NCBI GenBank assembly: GCA_004431415.1
Contig: QPMI01000034.1
Span: 1 to 64,000, forward strand
Length of the DNA stretch: 64,000 bases
Source of the DNA: Cyanophora paradoxa
Taxonomy: Eukaryota > Glaucocystophyceae > Cyanophorales > Cyanophoraceae
Direction of reading: 5' to 3'
This document shows, piece after piece, positions 34,891-46,017 of this stretch. The position numbers and the translations under genes are program-made. Position 1 is the stretch's first letter; each line of letters begins with the position of its first letter. The notes beneath the pieces were generated by a model. It was not told the origin of the DNA. It saw nothing but the letters and a program-made list of their open reading frames with translations, and made no database searches.

Positions 34891-35589
34891 CCATGACTAC
34901 AATGCAGCCGCCGCGCGCCGAGCTACCAGGCACCGAGCAGCTGCACAGCGCACAGGCCGCCCAGCGCTCGGGACGGACTGGAGTGTTTTGCGGCGGCATG
35001 GGGGACGCGCCGCGGGTGCCCGCTTTCATTCGAACAGCGCCGCCGCGCCAACTGCACCGACCGCCGCCCAGAGCGCAGGACGGGTGGCGTGGAGCTGGAC
35101 CAAGTGGGGAGGCCAGAAAGTGTTCAACGGTGCGGACCGAGCGCGCTGGCACGCCGCTCGGCGGCTCGCGCCGACGCCGAGCGCTCACAGGCATGTGGTA
35201 CTTGGGCGAGACGTTCGCGAGCATTCTGGGCCTGTACAACTCGAAGTACCAGGACGTGCTCGACGAGTACCTTCGGATCAAGCAGAAGGTGCCGGCCCGC
35301 CGCGCCGTCGACGACGACCGCCGGGCCGCCCGCACCAACGGTGCCCGGCGCCCACCGCGCGCAGGAGATGGAGGAGGCGAACAGGAAGCTGGCGGAGGAG
35401 CAGGCGAAGCTCGCGCAGAAGGACCGCGAGGCGTCCGAGATGGAGGGCGGCGACGCGCCGCGGACCCGCTCCGCCTCGGCCGGCGGCGTCGGCGTCGAGA
35501 TGCGGGAGGGGCCCGGCGCCCCGAGCGCCTCCCCCATCCAGCTCCAGCTCCGCAGCGCGGCGGACGGCGGCGCCGGCGTCGCTGTGTAG
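34891..35589 (+). CDS. FAM177-like protein
   Basis: The supported exons give SWTKWGGQKVFN (about 35,092-35,129), then GMWYLGETFASILGLYNSKY and QDVLDEYLRIKQK (35,191-35,289), then EMEEANRKLAEEQAKLAQKD and a Ser/Gly-rich tail ending DGGAGVAV-stop at 35,587-35,589. The phrase W-x-LGE-x-F-AS-x-LGL-x-x-x-KYQ-x-x-x-DEY, followed by an acidic/Gln helix, is the core of the FAM177 family, whose function is poorly known. The N-terminal exon is unresolved: the frame from the ATG at 34,891 (MTTMQPPRAELPG) does not join in phase, so another start or a small exon is likely. It is divergent from the candidate gene on its left and convergent with the F-box gene on its right. Confidence 0.6.
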
Positions 35590-35808
35590 CGCGCAGCAGC
35601 TCCTCCCGCCCTTCCCGCCCTCGGGCCTCCCGCCTCCCCGACCCCCGTCCCCACTCGCCGCCGCCCAGCCCCCTCGAGCCCCAAACCAACTCGTTCCACC
35701 CGCCTCTCTCGACCCCACCTCTGGCTCCGCGCCCCCTTGCACCGCCAGACCTCGCCCCGCCCCTCGAACCAGAACCAGCACCCGTGCTTTCAAATGTACA
35801 GGCTAGTA

Positions 35809-38349
35809 CTAGTCGAGCTCGACGAGGTGGGCGGGGGCCGGGGGCGCGCAGCAGTCGGCGACGCTGCCGGCGGCGGGCCGCAGGACGGCGCAGCGCGGGT
35901 GCAGGGCCTGCACGAGGGCGCCGCAGGGGCGCGCCCCCGGGCCGCGGCCCGGGGCGAGGACGACGAGCTGGGCGGAGGCGCGGACGGCGGCGAGGCGGGG
36001 GCAGGCCTCGGCGGAGAGGCGGGCGAGGGCGAGGCAGGCCTCCGCCGAGACGCGCTCCAGGCGCGGGCAGGCGACTACGGCGAGCTCGCGCAGGCCGCCG
36101 GCCGCCAGCACGGCGAGGGACTCGAGGCGGGGGCCCCGCGCAGCTCGAGGCGCTCGAGCAGGGGGCAGCCGGCGAGCTCGAGGCGCTCGAGGCGGGGCAG
36201 GCGGCGGGGAGGGCGGCGAGGAAGGGGGCGCGGGCGACGTGGGCGGCGCCGGAAAGGCGGAGGGAGCGGAGGGCGGGGCAGCGGAGCTCCAGGCGCCGGA
36301 ACTGGGCGCTCGGGTCCAGAAAGGCCCGCGCGGGGGCCCCGCGGCGCTCGCCGGCGAGGGGCGGGCGAGGAGGACGGGGGCGTGGGAGCCCTCGTCGGCG
36401 GCGCGCGGGGCCGGCGGGCGCCCCGGCTCGTCCCCCGCGCACACCTCGAGCTCCCGCAGGGCGGGGCAGTCGAGGGCGAGCAGGGAGGGGGCCTCGGGGA
36501 GGGAGGGGGCGGCGGAGAGGCCGGCCAGGCGGAGGCGGCGGAGGGCCGGGGAGGCGATGCGGAGGGCGACGGGGTAGGGCGGCCCCTCGAAGTGCACGTC
36601 CTCGAGGGCGAGGGAGGTGAGGGCGGGGAAGCCGAAGGGCCCGAGGAGGGCGCGGGGGAGGAGCGAGTCGGCGAGGGCGGGGCCGCCGGGGGCGGCGCCA
36701 GCGCGAGCTCGCGGAGGCGGCGGCGGCGGCGGCGTCGCAGGCGAGGCCGGCGAGGGCCTCCCCGGGCCGGCCGCGAGCCGCGCCACGCCCCGCAGCGCCG
36801 CCCGCTCCACAGCCGGGCACTCCACGAGCTCCACCGCGGGCCGGCCTCGGGGGCCCAGCCGCAGGGCGCCCACGCCTCCCGCTCGCGGTGCTCGTCGCAG
36901 GAGGAGGACGGGGAGGAGGGGCGGGCGGGCGGTGGGCGTGGGCGTGGGCGGCGGCGAGGGAGAGAACGCGGAGGCGGGGCAGCGGGTCGCGCGGAGGGCG
37001 CAGGGCCCGGGGCCTCGACGCGGAGGGCGAGCTCCTCGAGGGCGGGGCAGCCGGCCGCCCCCGCCCGCAGCGCGGCGAAGCCCGGGCCCTCCAGCGCCAC
37101 CCGCCGCGCCTTGTGCGCCGGCCCCAGGCTCACCGAGGCGGCGACGGGCCGGAGGAAGCCCGGCGGGAGGCCTCCGATGCAGAGCTGCGCGCGGCGGCGT
37201 GAGGGGCGGCGGGCGGGCGGGCGGGGCGGGGGCACCTCCTCGAGCCGCTCCAGGCCGGGCCCGAGCTCCACAACCGGCGGTGGGCCCTCCGCCCCGCCCC
37301 GCCCCAGCGCGCTGCCCCACGCGCCGCCGCGGATGCGGAGGACGCGGAGGGAGGGGAGGGCGGCGCAGAGCTCGGGGAGGGGCGGGAGGCGGCCGGTGTC
37401 GCCCCAGTGCGGGAGGGCCACGTCGAGGCAGGCGAGGCGCGGCAGGCAGCTCCGGAGGCTCTCGGGGGGAGCAGCGCCGCGCCGGGCGGGGCCTCCTCCT
37501 CGAGCCCGCCGGCGCGGGCGACGACGGCGAGCCGCTCGAGGCGCGCGAGGGCGCTGCTCCTCGCGAGGACCGCCCGCACGGTCTCCGGCGGCGCGACCAG
37601 CGCCTCCAGCTCCGAGCGGCGCGCGACCAGCGCCTGCGCCACGGCGCCCGCCTGCGGGCACCCGACCACCCGCCGCAGGGCCCGCGCGCTGCCGCCCGGT
37701 CATGATCAGATGCAACGCGCCGCTTTTGATCATGGGGGCGCACTTCGAGATGAGCGCAGCGGTGGGCAGCTGCGCGTTGGATGGCACAGGGGCCGGGTCC
37801 TCTCCGAAGCGCAGCTCCTCCAGCTGAGGGAAGAGGCTGTGGAAGCGCGCCGCCTCCGCAACCGACGCCGGCGCGCGGAAGCGCTCCAGGCTCACTGCAG
37901 CGGCGTTGAGATGATCCCGGCGATACGGAAGCCGCGGGGCGCACCGATCTTAATCGCCGCCGAATCCTCGAAGCGCGCGGCGAGCGCCAGAAGGTCCGCG
38001 AAGCGAAGAGACCGAGGTGCATCGACTCCGGGAGGCAGCAGTGACAGCGTGTGGCGCTCCCAAACAGCACGAGACAGCGCAATCCTGCGACGGGGACGTG
38101 AGGGGGACAGCGCATGCGCAGTGCGCTTGCGGGGCCTGAGCGCGCGAACCTCCTGAGCCGAGCGCACACGAGCGCCACGTTCACCAGAATCTCGTAATCG
38201 TTGAGCTGGGCGACAACAATTTCGAGAAGGCGGTCCGGCAGCTGCAGCAGAGCGAGCGGCGTCGGCTCGAGCTCCGCATCGCTCCCTCCGCCTTCGTCCT
38301 CTGCAGCGCTCGCGGGGCGTTTCCGGCCGCGGGAGCTGCTCGAGCTCAT
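35809..38349 (-). CDS. F-box / leucine-rich protein
   Basis: Starts MSSSSSRGRKRPASAAEDEG at 38349. An F-box-like helix segment follows: LALLQLPDRLLEIVVAQLND then YEILVNVALVCARLRRFAR. Downstream exons carry repeated L-x-x-L-x-L units separated by Ala/Pro-rich linkers: LFPQLEELRFGEDP, CPALEELALRVEA, FPALTSLALEDVHFEG, SPALRRLRLAGLSAAP, CPALRELEVCAGDE, CPRLERVSAEACLALARLSA. These resemble the irregular Cys-Pro leucine-rich repeats of F-box/LRR proteins, substrate adaptors of SCF ubiquitin ligases. The protein ends APAHLVELD at TAG 35809. Introns are short and C-rich on this strand. The GC content is extreme and frames were followed by repeat pattern, so individual exon edges are approximate. The ubiquitination target is unknown. 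Confidence 0.68.
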   Translation of the reverse strand: MSSSSSRGRKRPASAAEDEGGGSDAELEPTPLALLQLPDRLLEIVVAQLNDYEILVNVALVCARLRRFARSGPASALRMRCPPHVPVAGLRCLVLFGSATRCHCCLPESMHLGLFASRTFWRSPRASRIRRRLRSVRPAASVSPGSSQRRCSEPGALPRAGVGCGGGALPQPLPSAGGAALRRGPGPCAIQRAAAHRCAHLEVRPHDQKRRVASDHDRAAARGPCGGWSGARRRAPWRRRWSRAARSWRRWSRRRRPCGRSSRGAAPSRASSGSPSSPAPAGSRRRPRPARRCSPREPPELPAAPRLPRRGPPALGRHRPPPAPPRALRRPPLPPRPPHPRRRVGQRAGAGRGGGPTAGCGARARPGAARGGAPAPPARPPPLTPPRAALHRRPPAGLPPARRRLGEPGAGAQGAAGGAGGPGLRRAAGGGGRLPRPRGARPPRRGPGPCALRATRCPASAFSPSPPPTPTPTARPPLLPVLLLRRAPRAGGVGALRLGPRGRPAVELVECPAVERAALRGVARLAAGPGRPSPASPATPPPPPPPRARAGAAPGGPALADSLLPRALLGPFGFPALTSLALEDVHFEGPPYPVALRIASPALRRLRLAGLSAAPSLPEAPSLLALDCPALRELEVCAGDEPGRPPAPRAADEGSHAPVLLARPSPASAAGPPRGPFWTRAPSSGAWSSAAPPSAPSAFPAPPTSPAPPSSPPSPPPAPPRAPRARRLPPARAPRAARGPRLESLAVLAAGGLRELAVVACPRLERVSAEACLALARLSAEACPRLAAVRASAQLVVLAPGRGPGARPCGALVQALHPRCAVLRPAAGSVADCCAPPAPAHLVELD

Positions 38350-38497
38350 GGTGGCGACGGCTCTTCACAGTGTGCGCGGCAATGCGCCAAGTGCCCTCTG
38401 TACCCCCCATCAAGCCAACCTTCTACCCCTAGCCTGTAGGCCTCTCGTACCCCCCTCTTACTTTTTTGCGGTGGGGTTTTTGGTGGGTAATTCATGA

Positions 38498-40339
38498 TCA
38501 GGGCCCCGGGCGTGGGGCGGAGGTGGGGGCGCCATGGCCAGCTGCAGCTGCAGGCGCGCCCTGCTCGGCCGCGCCGCGGGCCAGGGAGACGCCCCTGTGG
38601 TGGGGAACGGAGGGCCGCACGAACGTGTGGAAGCTGCGGGCGGGGCGTGAGCTGCAGGCGCGCGGACGGGGCGGGGCGGGGCGGGCGGGTGGTGGCGGGG
38701 CGGACGTGTCGTGCCAGAGGTCGCCGAAGGCGAGGGCGCGCGAGAGGCGGGCCAGCAGCAGCGGCTCCTCCGCCTCCGCCTCCGCCTCCTCGTCCCCCGC
38801 CGACGAGGGCAGCGTCCCGTACGCCGCCGTGGGCGTCGGCGTGCGCGGGGCGGCGCGGTGGCGCCCCGGCTCGAACTGCTCGGCGCTGAAGGCCACGCTG
38901 AAGACCGCCGCCGCCAGGAACATCTGCCGCCGCCGCTCGGTTCCGGCGCGGGGCGCGGGCCTAGGGCGGCGGGCGGGCGGGCCTCGAGGCAGATGAGGAA
39001 GCCCTGGATGCCGATGGCGACGTTGCGCTGCTCGAAGGGCGGCACCGGCACGATGTACCCCATCCGGAAGAGCGCCGCGATCACCACGCCTGCGATCCGG
39101 GGCGCGTGGGCGGGGCGCGGGCGGCGAGGGGCGGCGGCGCCTGCCGCGGCTCACGCACCCTGCCAGAAGTTGAAGAAGACGATCCACTGCGCGGCGGGTC
39201 AGGCGCCGGGGGCCGGGGGGGGGGCGGCGGGGGCGGGGCGGGCCTTGATGCAGAAGAACTTGAGGACGGGGTAGAAGGGCCCGAGCTCGGGGCGGAGGAC
39301 CCAGTAGAAGGAGGCGAGGGCGTACATCGCCGTCGAGATCGACGCGTTCTCCAGCACCAGCAGGTAGATGTACGCCCGGTCCTGCCCCCCGGCCCCGCCC
39401 CGCTCGCCCAGGCGCGGCGGGCGCGGCGGGGCGGGGCGGCGGGGGGAGCGCACGGGCTCGAAGACGGTCTCGTTGTACCAGTGGAAGAGCTGGAGGAGGG
39501 CGACGGCGACGGCCAGCAGCGGCTTGATGAACACGAACTGCAGCACGCCCTGCCGGCACCGCAGCAGAAAGCCCGGCCCCTGCCCACGGCGTCGCTCCCG
39601 CGGCGGCTGGGGCCAGGGCCGGGAGGGGCGGGTGGGGCGCACGGGCTGGTAGGGGGGCAGGCAGCAGAGGGGCGGGAAGGGGTGGTAGGGCTCCTTGGCG
39701 GCCAGGATGGCCAGCAGCTTCCTCTCCCCGCCCAGGAAGTCTGTGCGCGCGCGCGTCAGGGCCGGCCGCGCGGGGGAAGGAGCAGTGGACGGGCCGCTGA
39801 GCATGGCGAAGAACTGGTAGACGCTGCGGGGCGGGGCGGGCGTCGGGCGGGGCGAGGAGCAGGGGCCGGCCGCGGGCGGAAAGCGGCGGACATGAAGCCC
39901 TGGTAGAAGTCGCGGAGCTGGGGGGGCGCGTGAGGCGCGGGGCGGGCGGGGCGGCGGGGCGGGTGGGGCACCATGGCGATCCAGTCGGCGGCGCGGGAGA
40001 GGTGGAGGGCGTTCCAGAGGGTGACCCAGCTGCTGAGCGAGTAGACGGGCACCATGAGGACGATGCGGATCGCCCGCGACTGGATTGTCGGCCGCGTGAA
40101 CGTCCGCAGGTGGCCCAGGATCGTAACCGTGCTCACGATGCACTGAGATGCGCGGTCAAGCCGGTTACCGAGGTTAGCACGCATACGTGGGTTCGCACCG
40201 CAAGAACTGTGGCGACGCCGGCGACGGAAAGCGACACGCGGTAGTAGTCCATGTGCCCAAAAGGCCCGCTGGTAGGCCCATCGTCCCCGCCGGACTCCTC
40301 GCCGCCGGCCGGCCGCGGCCACGCCATCAAATTGGCCAT
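38498..40339 (-). CDS. TMEM184 / organic-solute-transporter-alpha family membrane protein
   Basis: A multi-pass membrane protein. Ordered exons: MANLMAWPRPAGGEE, MDYYRVSLSVAGVATVLA, LRTFTRPTIQSRAIRIVLM, VPVYSLSSWVTLWNALHLSR, LRDFYQGFMSAAF, VYQFFAMLS, a soluble loop (LAAKEPYHPFPPLCCLPPY), the helix FVFIKPLLAVAVALLQLFHW, YNETVF, IYLLVLENASISTAMYALAS, FYWVLRPELGPFYPVLKFFC, IKA-IVFFNFWQG, VVIAALFRMGYI and FLAAAVFSVAFSAEQF. The order R-I-x-x-MVP-x-YS, KP, YL-x-x-x-N-x-S-x-x-x-AMY and P-x-x-KF-x-x-IK-x-x-x-FF-x-FWQ is diagnostic of the TMEM184/Ost-alpha fold (seven helices). A Ser/acidic tail follows, ending PRPGP at TGA 38498-38500. The transported substrate cannot be inferred. The start at 40339 is the first in-frame ATG that precedes the first helix. 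Confidence 0.88.
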
Positions 40340-40904
40340 GATTGCGCCACTTCCCGTCAACTCGGTCGACGAAGCTATGCAGTCGACGGTGGGAGATATT
40401 CTAGCGCTGCAGACAATGTCTTCGCCGCACGCGTTCAACCAGTCAGCTCCGCCGTCACGCCTTGCAGCTGGCTTCTGGCGCAGACTCGCGCTTCGCTTCG
40501 CGCGAGAAGGCCTAGAGAGGCAAGCTGTCTCCACGTGGCCGAGGTCGGCCGCCGCCCGGGCTTGGTCGTCGTACGAAGCGCTAGCTTCGTGACGGCAGGA
40601 GGCGTGTCTTCGGGTTCACAACAACCCCGCACGCGCTTCCGACCGCTTTCCGACACTCAGACTGCCGCTGCAAGCTCAGTTCGGCCGGCGGCCGCGAACC
40701 GACGGGTACAACAAACCGAGCGCCTGCATTTCCCTGGTGCTGCTCCTGCTGCTCGGCTGTGCTCATACAAGAACTGTAGCTAACAGCATCTACTGCACGC
40801 TGCATCTGAGGACGAGTCTTGAGAGGCCGTCCGCACATCTCAAATTTCGAGAGGAGCAGCCTCGGCGCTCAGCCTCGGCGGGGCGGCAGAGCTGCAGTAC
40901 AGCG
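40340..40904. other. divergent spacer, no gene resolved
   Basis: About 565 bp between the start codons of the TMEM184-like gene (-) and a two-TM protein gene (+). Open frames run through it on both strands (one plus-strand frame reads VDEAMQSTVGDILALQTMSS), but none has exon-intron signals linking it to a neighbour. It most likely holds two promoters and 5' UTRs, perhaps with an untranslated leader exon. Confidence 0.45.
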
Positions 40905-41435
40905 ATGAGGAATCCGTTCAGCTTCATCTTCACGGTCCGCACCGCCCTCGCGTCCCTCTAGCTGTTGAGCGGCCGCGTCCACTTTGCGACGCGTTAGAGT
41001 ACGTGCTGACACGCTGGGTCCAGGGCGTTGTCTTCTCGATAATAGGCTACGCCGTTGGCATAGCTCTCGAGCGTGTGATCTGGTCGGGGACGCCGCCCAC
41101 GCCACTGAGCATGCTGCCGAAGCGGATAGGGCGCCGCAACTGCGCCTTCGTGCAGCTCGCTATCAACATCGTCGTGCTGTACGTCTTCGAGCTACTCGCC
41201 CCGAGCTGGGCCGTCGCCCTCACCCTCACAGGTCCGCTGCGCATGGGCCGAGCCGGCGCCCCTGCCGCCTCCCGTTGGCTCACTCCGCTGCGCGCGCGGG
41301 CTGGCAGAGGGCATGCTCTTTCCCGCGGTGCTCTTCGGGGTGCAGGCGAGGATGTTCGAAGCGATGGCCGACACGGCGGGGCGGGACGGCACCGGCCCGC
41401 TCCTCGGCCGCGCCGCCTCCGATAAGCTCGCATAG
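40905..41435 (+). CDS. small two-TM membrane protein, function unknown
   Basis: Three exons join in phase. MRNPFSFIFT from the ATG at 40905 is followed by a GTCCGCAC...GTTAGAG intron. Then come YVLTRWVQGVVFSIIGYAVG, IALERVIWSG, the linker MLPKRIGRRNC, a second hydrophobic segment (FVQLAINIVVLYVFELLAP), SWAVALTLT, a GTCCGCTG...GGCTGGCAG intron, and EGMLFPAVLFGVQARMFEAM, ending AASDKLA at TAG 41433-41435. The first helix (VVFSIIGYAVGIAL) contains small residues. The product is about 130 residues. No family was recognised; the hydrophobic profile is the only functional clue. Confidence 0.7.
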
Positions 41436-41492
41436 CCTCAGAGAACCTGCCTTCATTCTGTACATAACCAACAGCACGCTTTGCTGGGCGGG

Positions 41493-44400
41493 TCAGCTGG
41501 CGGCGGCGACGAGGCGGGCGGCGGCGGCGGCGGCGGAAGCGGCGGAGCGGCCGCTGACGCTGCTCCACGGCCGCACGGCGTCGACCGAGCCCCGGCGCTC
41601 GTCGGGCCCCGCCGCCCCGCCCCCTCGGCCCCCGCCGCCGCCGGCGCGGGCTGCACCAGAACCGCCGGTGGCGCGGGCGCAGGACGGACGAAGGGGGCGG
41701 CCTGCTGCCGGGAGGGTTGGGGCGGCGGGCGGCCGGGGCGGAGGACGGAGGGCGGGGCGGCGATCGATGCGGGATGCGAGAGGGCGGCGTGCGGGGCGGG
41801 GAACGCGGGCCGCGTGGGAGGGAGCGGGGCGCGGGCGGCGGAGGCGGGGGCCGGGCTGCGGGGCGGCTCGGGCGGGGCGAGAGGGCGGGCGGGAGCGGGG
41901 CGGCCCCTCGAGGCCCCAGACGGCCTGCAGGGAGGGCGCGGAGACGGCGTGCCGCAGCGGGCTCGGCTGCTGCAGCGACGGCCGCCGCGCCGGCACGCCG
42001 CCCCGCAGCGAGTCTGCGCGGCGGCGTCAGCGGGCGTGATGGGCCGGGGCGCGCGGAGCGGGCGCGCGCGCCTGGGAGAGCGGGCCGCGTGGGAGGAGCG
42101 GGGCGTGGAGGGCGGCGGGGGCGGCGAGGGAGTCGAGGAAGACCGAGGGCGGGGCGGAGTCGAGCGCCGCCGGGGAAACGCGGGGCGGCGCCCCGAGGCG
42201 AGCCGCGCGAGGGCGACGGCGGCAGCGCCGGGGCCCCGCGAGGGGCGCGGAAGCGCGGGAGCACGGGGACGCCGCCGCGGGATGCGGGGGCCGGGGAGGG
42301 CGGGCGGAGGCGGGGGCGGGCGTGCGCGGGCGCGGGCGGCGTCGGCGGCGAGGGCGCGGATGGCGGCGGCGCCGGCGGGGGCGGGCGGGGGGGCGGGGCC
42401 GGGCGGGGCGGGGCCCGTGGGAGGAGGCGGCGCGGAGGCGGGGGCGGTGAGGTCGCCGAGGCCGTAGAGGGAGCCCGTGCTCGCCGGCCGCGACGGCCCG
42501 CCCGACTCCGACGCGGCGCCGGGGAGGCCCTCGGGTTGATCGGGGCGGGGCGGGCGGTGCGGCGGCGGGGGCGGCCCCGCCGGCCCCGATCTCGGCGGCC
42601 AGGAGGGAGGCCTCCCCGAGCTCCGCCGCCATCCTGCGCGCCCCCGCGGCGCCGTCAGACAGTGTGCTCGTAAGTGGCAGGGGCCGGGGGCGGGGCGGGC
42701 CTGGCGGCGGCGGAGCGCCAGGCGCTGCGGCGCTGGTCGGGGTCCAGCATCGAGCGCGGCGAGGGCGCCCGCCACGCGCTCTCCCGCGCCCGGCCCTCCG
42801 GCCCGCCCCCTCCCGCCACAGGGGCGCCCCGAAGCCCCGACGCGCTCCGCCGCCTCGGGCTCGGGCGTCGCCGGGGGCTGGAGGGAGGGCTGCCGCCAGC
42901 CGAGCGGCGGCGGGAGCTCCAGGAGGGGCCCCGGCCCCGCCGGCCCGGCCTCCTCCTCCACCCCCTCCAGCCCCGTCAGGAAGGCCGCCGGGGCCGCCGC
43001 AGGCGGCGCGGAGGGCGGCGCGGCGGGCGCGGGGGCGGGCGCGCGTCGGGGCGGCGGGCGGGGCGAGGCGCGGGCGGAGCGGGGCGGGGCGGGGAGCGAG
43101 CGGCGGGGCGGGCAGGGGTGGGGCGGGGGTCCGGGGAGGCAAGGGAGCGGGCGCGGGCCGGGCCTTGGGGACCTCCAGGCTCGCCCGCCGGCTCCCGGGG
43201 CGCTCGCCGGCGCCGCCAGCGACTGCTTCCGCCGCCGCCGCGCCGCCCGCTCCCGCGCCCCCGCCCCTCCTCCCGTCCGCGGCGGGGCCGGCCTCGAGCG
43301 GAGCCTCGGCCTCGCCGGCGGGGGGCGGGCGAAGGAGGGGAGGCGGTCGATGGCGAGGTGCTCGCCGGTCGAAGCGGCGTGGAGCCAGGCGCGCAGGGTG
43401 GCGGCGTGGCGCCCGGTCCCCTCCGCGGCGTGCTCGAGGAGCTCCTCCCAGAGGGCCCGCTGCACCGCCTCCTCCGCCACCCCCGGCCCCGCTCCGTGCC
43501 CGTGCTCGTGCCCGTGCCCGTGCCCGTGCCCCGCCTTCGGCGACACCTGCCGCCCCGGCGTCAGGCCCGCGCGGCGAGGCTGGGCTGGGCGGGGCGGGGC
43601 GGACGCACGGGGTTCGGGGAGTGCGGGGAGGGGCGGGGCGCTCGGCCTCGAGGCGCCGCATGCGCGCGTTGACGACGTCGGCGAGCCACGCGTGAAACTC
43701 CGCCGCCGCCTCCGCCTCGCTCACCTCCGCCGCCTCCCCCAGCCCCCGCCGATGCCCCCGCCCCGGCAGCGGCAGCGAGCTCCGCCGCGAGGCGCCGCCC
43801 TGCGCGAGGCGAGCGCGTGAGGGCGGCGGCAAGGGGCGAGGCGGGGGCGGCGGCTCGCCTCGCGGGAGAGGCCGAGGCTGCGGTCCAGGGCCTGCTGCTG
43901 CGCGCTCTTCGCCCTGCGGCGGGTGCGGAGGTCGGCGGGGCGGGGCGGGGAGGGCGGGGGGCGGGGCGGCGCGTACAGCGTCACGATGCCCATGATGGAG
44001 GTGCGCCTCGCGGGGGTCAGCAGGCCGAGCTCCCGGAGCTGCCGTATCGCCCGCGCGCGGCTGCGGTCGACGTCGTACTTGGGCAGGCCGAGGCGCTCCC
44101 GCCGCAGCTCCTCCATCACCTCCCGCGGGTCCCGCATCCACTCCGCCTGCGACACGTCCACCTGCGCCACCGCCCCGCCCCGTCAGCACCCGCGGCCTCC
44201 CGGCGCGCCCGGGGGCACGGGCGGCGCGCCTTGACGATGGAGGGCCGGCGGGCGGTCGCCCTCTCGGCGGGGGCGAGCAGGGGCGAGAGGCCGCCGGGCC
44301 GCGGCTCCTCTGGCGCCGGCGACTCCAGCTCCGCATCCGAGTAGTCCGCCAGGAGCACGACCTGCGCCGCCCCGTGAGCCGCACACGGAGCTCGGTGGGC

Positions 44401-44718
44401 CGGGGGGCGGTTGGGGCGCACGGGGCGTGGCGAGGTCAGAAGCGAGCCGCGCCGAGAGGGGCTCAGGTCCTCGCGCGTTGGCGACGCGACGCCGAAGCCC
44501 TCGAGCGCGGAGCCGTCCGCATCATCAGTCCGGGCTTCGTCGCCGCTTTGGGACGGGTCCACTTCCTGTGACACCTGCACTGCGGGCTCCTCGCGGCTCC
44601 CCTCGCTCGCTGCCTCATCCAGGGATATCGAGGGCGGCTGCAGAGTCTCAGTCTCATCATCTCGCGCCTGCTGCTCCCACTGGCGGAGCGCCTCCTCCTC
44701 GTCAGCGTCCCAGCTCAT
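41493..44718 (-). CDS. large low-complexity protein, function unknown
   Basis: Starts MSWDADEEEALRQWEQQARD at 44718. Exon 1 is acidic and Ser-rich (SISLDEAASEGSREEPAVQV). Next come VSQAEWMRDPREVMEELRRE then RLGLPKYDVDRSRARAIRQL, RELGLLTPARRTSIMGIVTL, a Ser/Arg-rich exon, SEAEAAAEFHAWLADVVNAR, a His-Gly repeat (GHGHGHEHGHG near 43,490-43,540), and EEAVQRALWEELLEHAAEGT then GRHAATLRAWLHAASTGEHL. The C-terminal part is Pro/Ala/Arg-rich with several introns. Two endings are possible: ARLVAAAS-stop at 41493, which I prefer because its frame keeps SVDAVRPWSSVSGRSA, or a frame ending at 41453. No known domain is recognised. The ordered parts look helical. The low-complexity exons have GC near saturation and frames there are uncertain. 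Confidence 0.55.
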
Positions 44719-44899
44719 CTGCGCATGCCTGGCATATGGATGACACTGTATATCAGCTGAAGCTGCCTCAGGGCCTAGATCTGATCGTAACTCAGGAGCC
44801 TTGGAGCACGGAGCTGACTCCTCAAAATTGATCTACCCCAACGCTAACGCACTGCGTTGCATCCGTCGCTGCAGCTGGCAGTTACCAAGCTACGGCAAA

Positions 44900-45878
44900 A
44901 TGAGAGCGCAGCGAAAAGAGCAGCAGACTGCGCTCACAGCTGCGAAGCTGCACGTCGCCTCCAGTGCAACAGTCGTCCGGGTGCCCTTCATACGTGCCGA
45001 TACACGCCCAGCCGAGCCGCCTGAGCGCTGCGGCAGGTGCTGGTGGGCTTTAGCTTCATATCAGGGCTCCTTTTCGCCATCGGGTGCGTGCTGCCCTTGA
45101 CGTCGCTTCGGCCCATCGCTTCGCCGGCCTGAACGACCGGCGCATTTGACGGCTGCCTGCTGTATACCTGACGATCCGCGACGCCTCGCGCAGCGCGGGG
45201 ATCAACTTCAAATTCCACAGCGGGTATTGGGTCGTAGGCGTCATGTTCACACTGGGACTGCTGCTCATGGGCTCGGCCGGTGCGCCGCGCGTCCCTGGTC
45301 GACAGTGCAAGCCGCGTACGTGTTGAGCCGGGGCGTGCGCAGTGGTGGCGTGCCACGGGATCAGCCGGCGGCGGAAGTGGGAGCTGACCTGCTTCGCCTG
45401 CGTGACGGGGCTCGTGGCCGCGCTGGAGGCCTCAGCATCGATCTACTGTCTCTGGGGTGCTCCTCGCCCATCCTCCCGCCTGCCCGCGGCCAACCAACCC
45501 CGCCCGCAGCTGTCGCGCACATCGCCGAGTCGCTGCGGCGCCTCGCTGCGGAGAGTGCGCCGCGCGGACCCCCGATGCGCCCCGCAGCGGGCGGCTGAGG
45601 CGGCCGGCAGAGCCGGAGGAGTTCGCAGCGACGTTCAACGGGCAGCCGGTGGAGGATGCGATCCAGGCGGTGCGGGGCAACCTGGAGTGGACCGCCGCCC
45701 TCGGCCTCGCCCTCAGCGTCGCCCAGGTCGCCTCCATCATCGCAGGCCCGCCCCGCCCGCCCGCCCGCCCCCGTCCCGCCCCGTGCTGACCGCGGGGTCC
45801 GCTGCAGGCCTGATGTACCGGCGGGCGATACGGGAAGGGCTCTACGCAGAACAGGCGCAGACCGCACAGTGGGTCTAG
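44900..45878 (+). CDS. four-TM membrane protein, tetraspan-like
   Basis: Exon 1 (ATG 44900) encodes MRAQRKEQQTALTAAKLHVA. The following exons give VLVGFSFISGLLFAIG (TM1), AGINFKFHSGYWVVGVMFTL then GLLLMGSA (TM2), VVACHGISRRRKWELTCFAC then VTGLVAALEASASIYCLWG (TM3), EEFAATFNGQPVEDAIQAVR with NLEWTAALGLALSVAQVASI (TM4), and a short tail GLMYRRAIREGLYAEQAQTA ending QWV at TAG 45876-45878. Two cytosolic-looking basic turns (SRRRKWE, YRRAIREG) flank the helices. The last intron, 45746-45807, begins GC. About 200 residues with four helices resemble tetraspan proteins, but the CCG motif of true tetraspanins is not seen. Function unknown. Confidence 0.65.
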
Positions 45879-46017
45879 CTGCCCCCGTCTCCCCCCTTTC
45901 CCCCCTCTTCCCCCCCCCCACCCCACCCCCCCCCTTCCTTCAAACTCCTCCGGCCGGCCTCCCTCCCTCCAGCGCGCACCGGGCCCCGCGTTTCAATGTA
46001 CAGCTCGTTCGAGGCCG

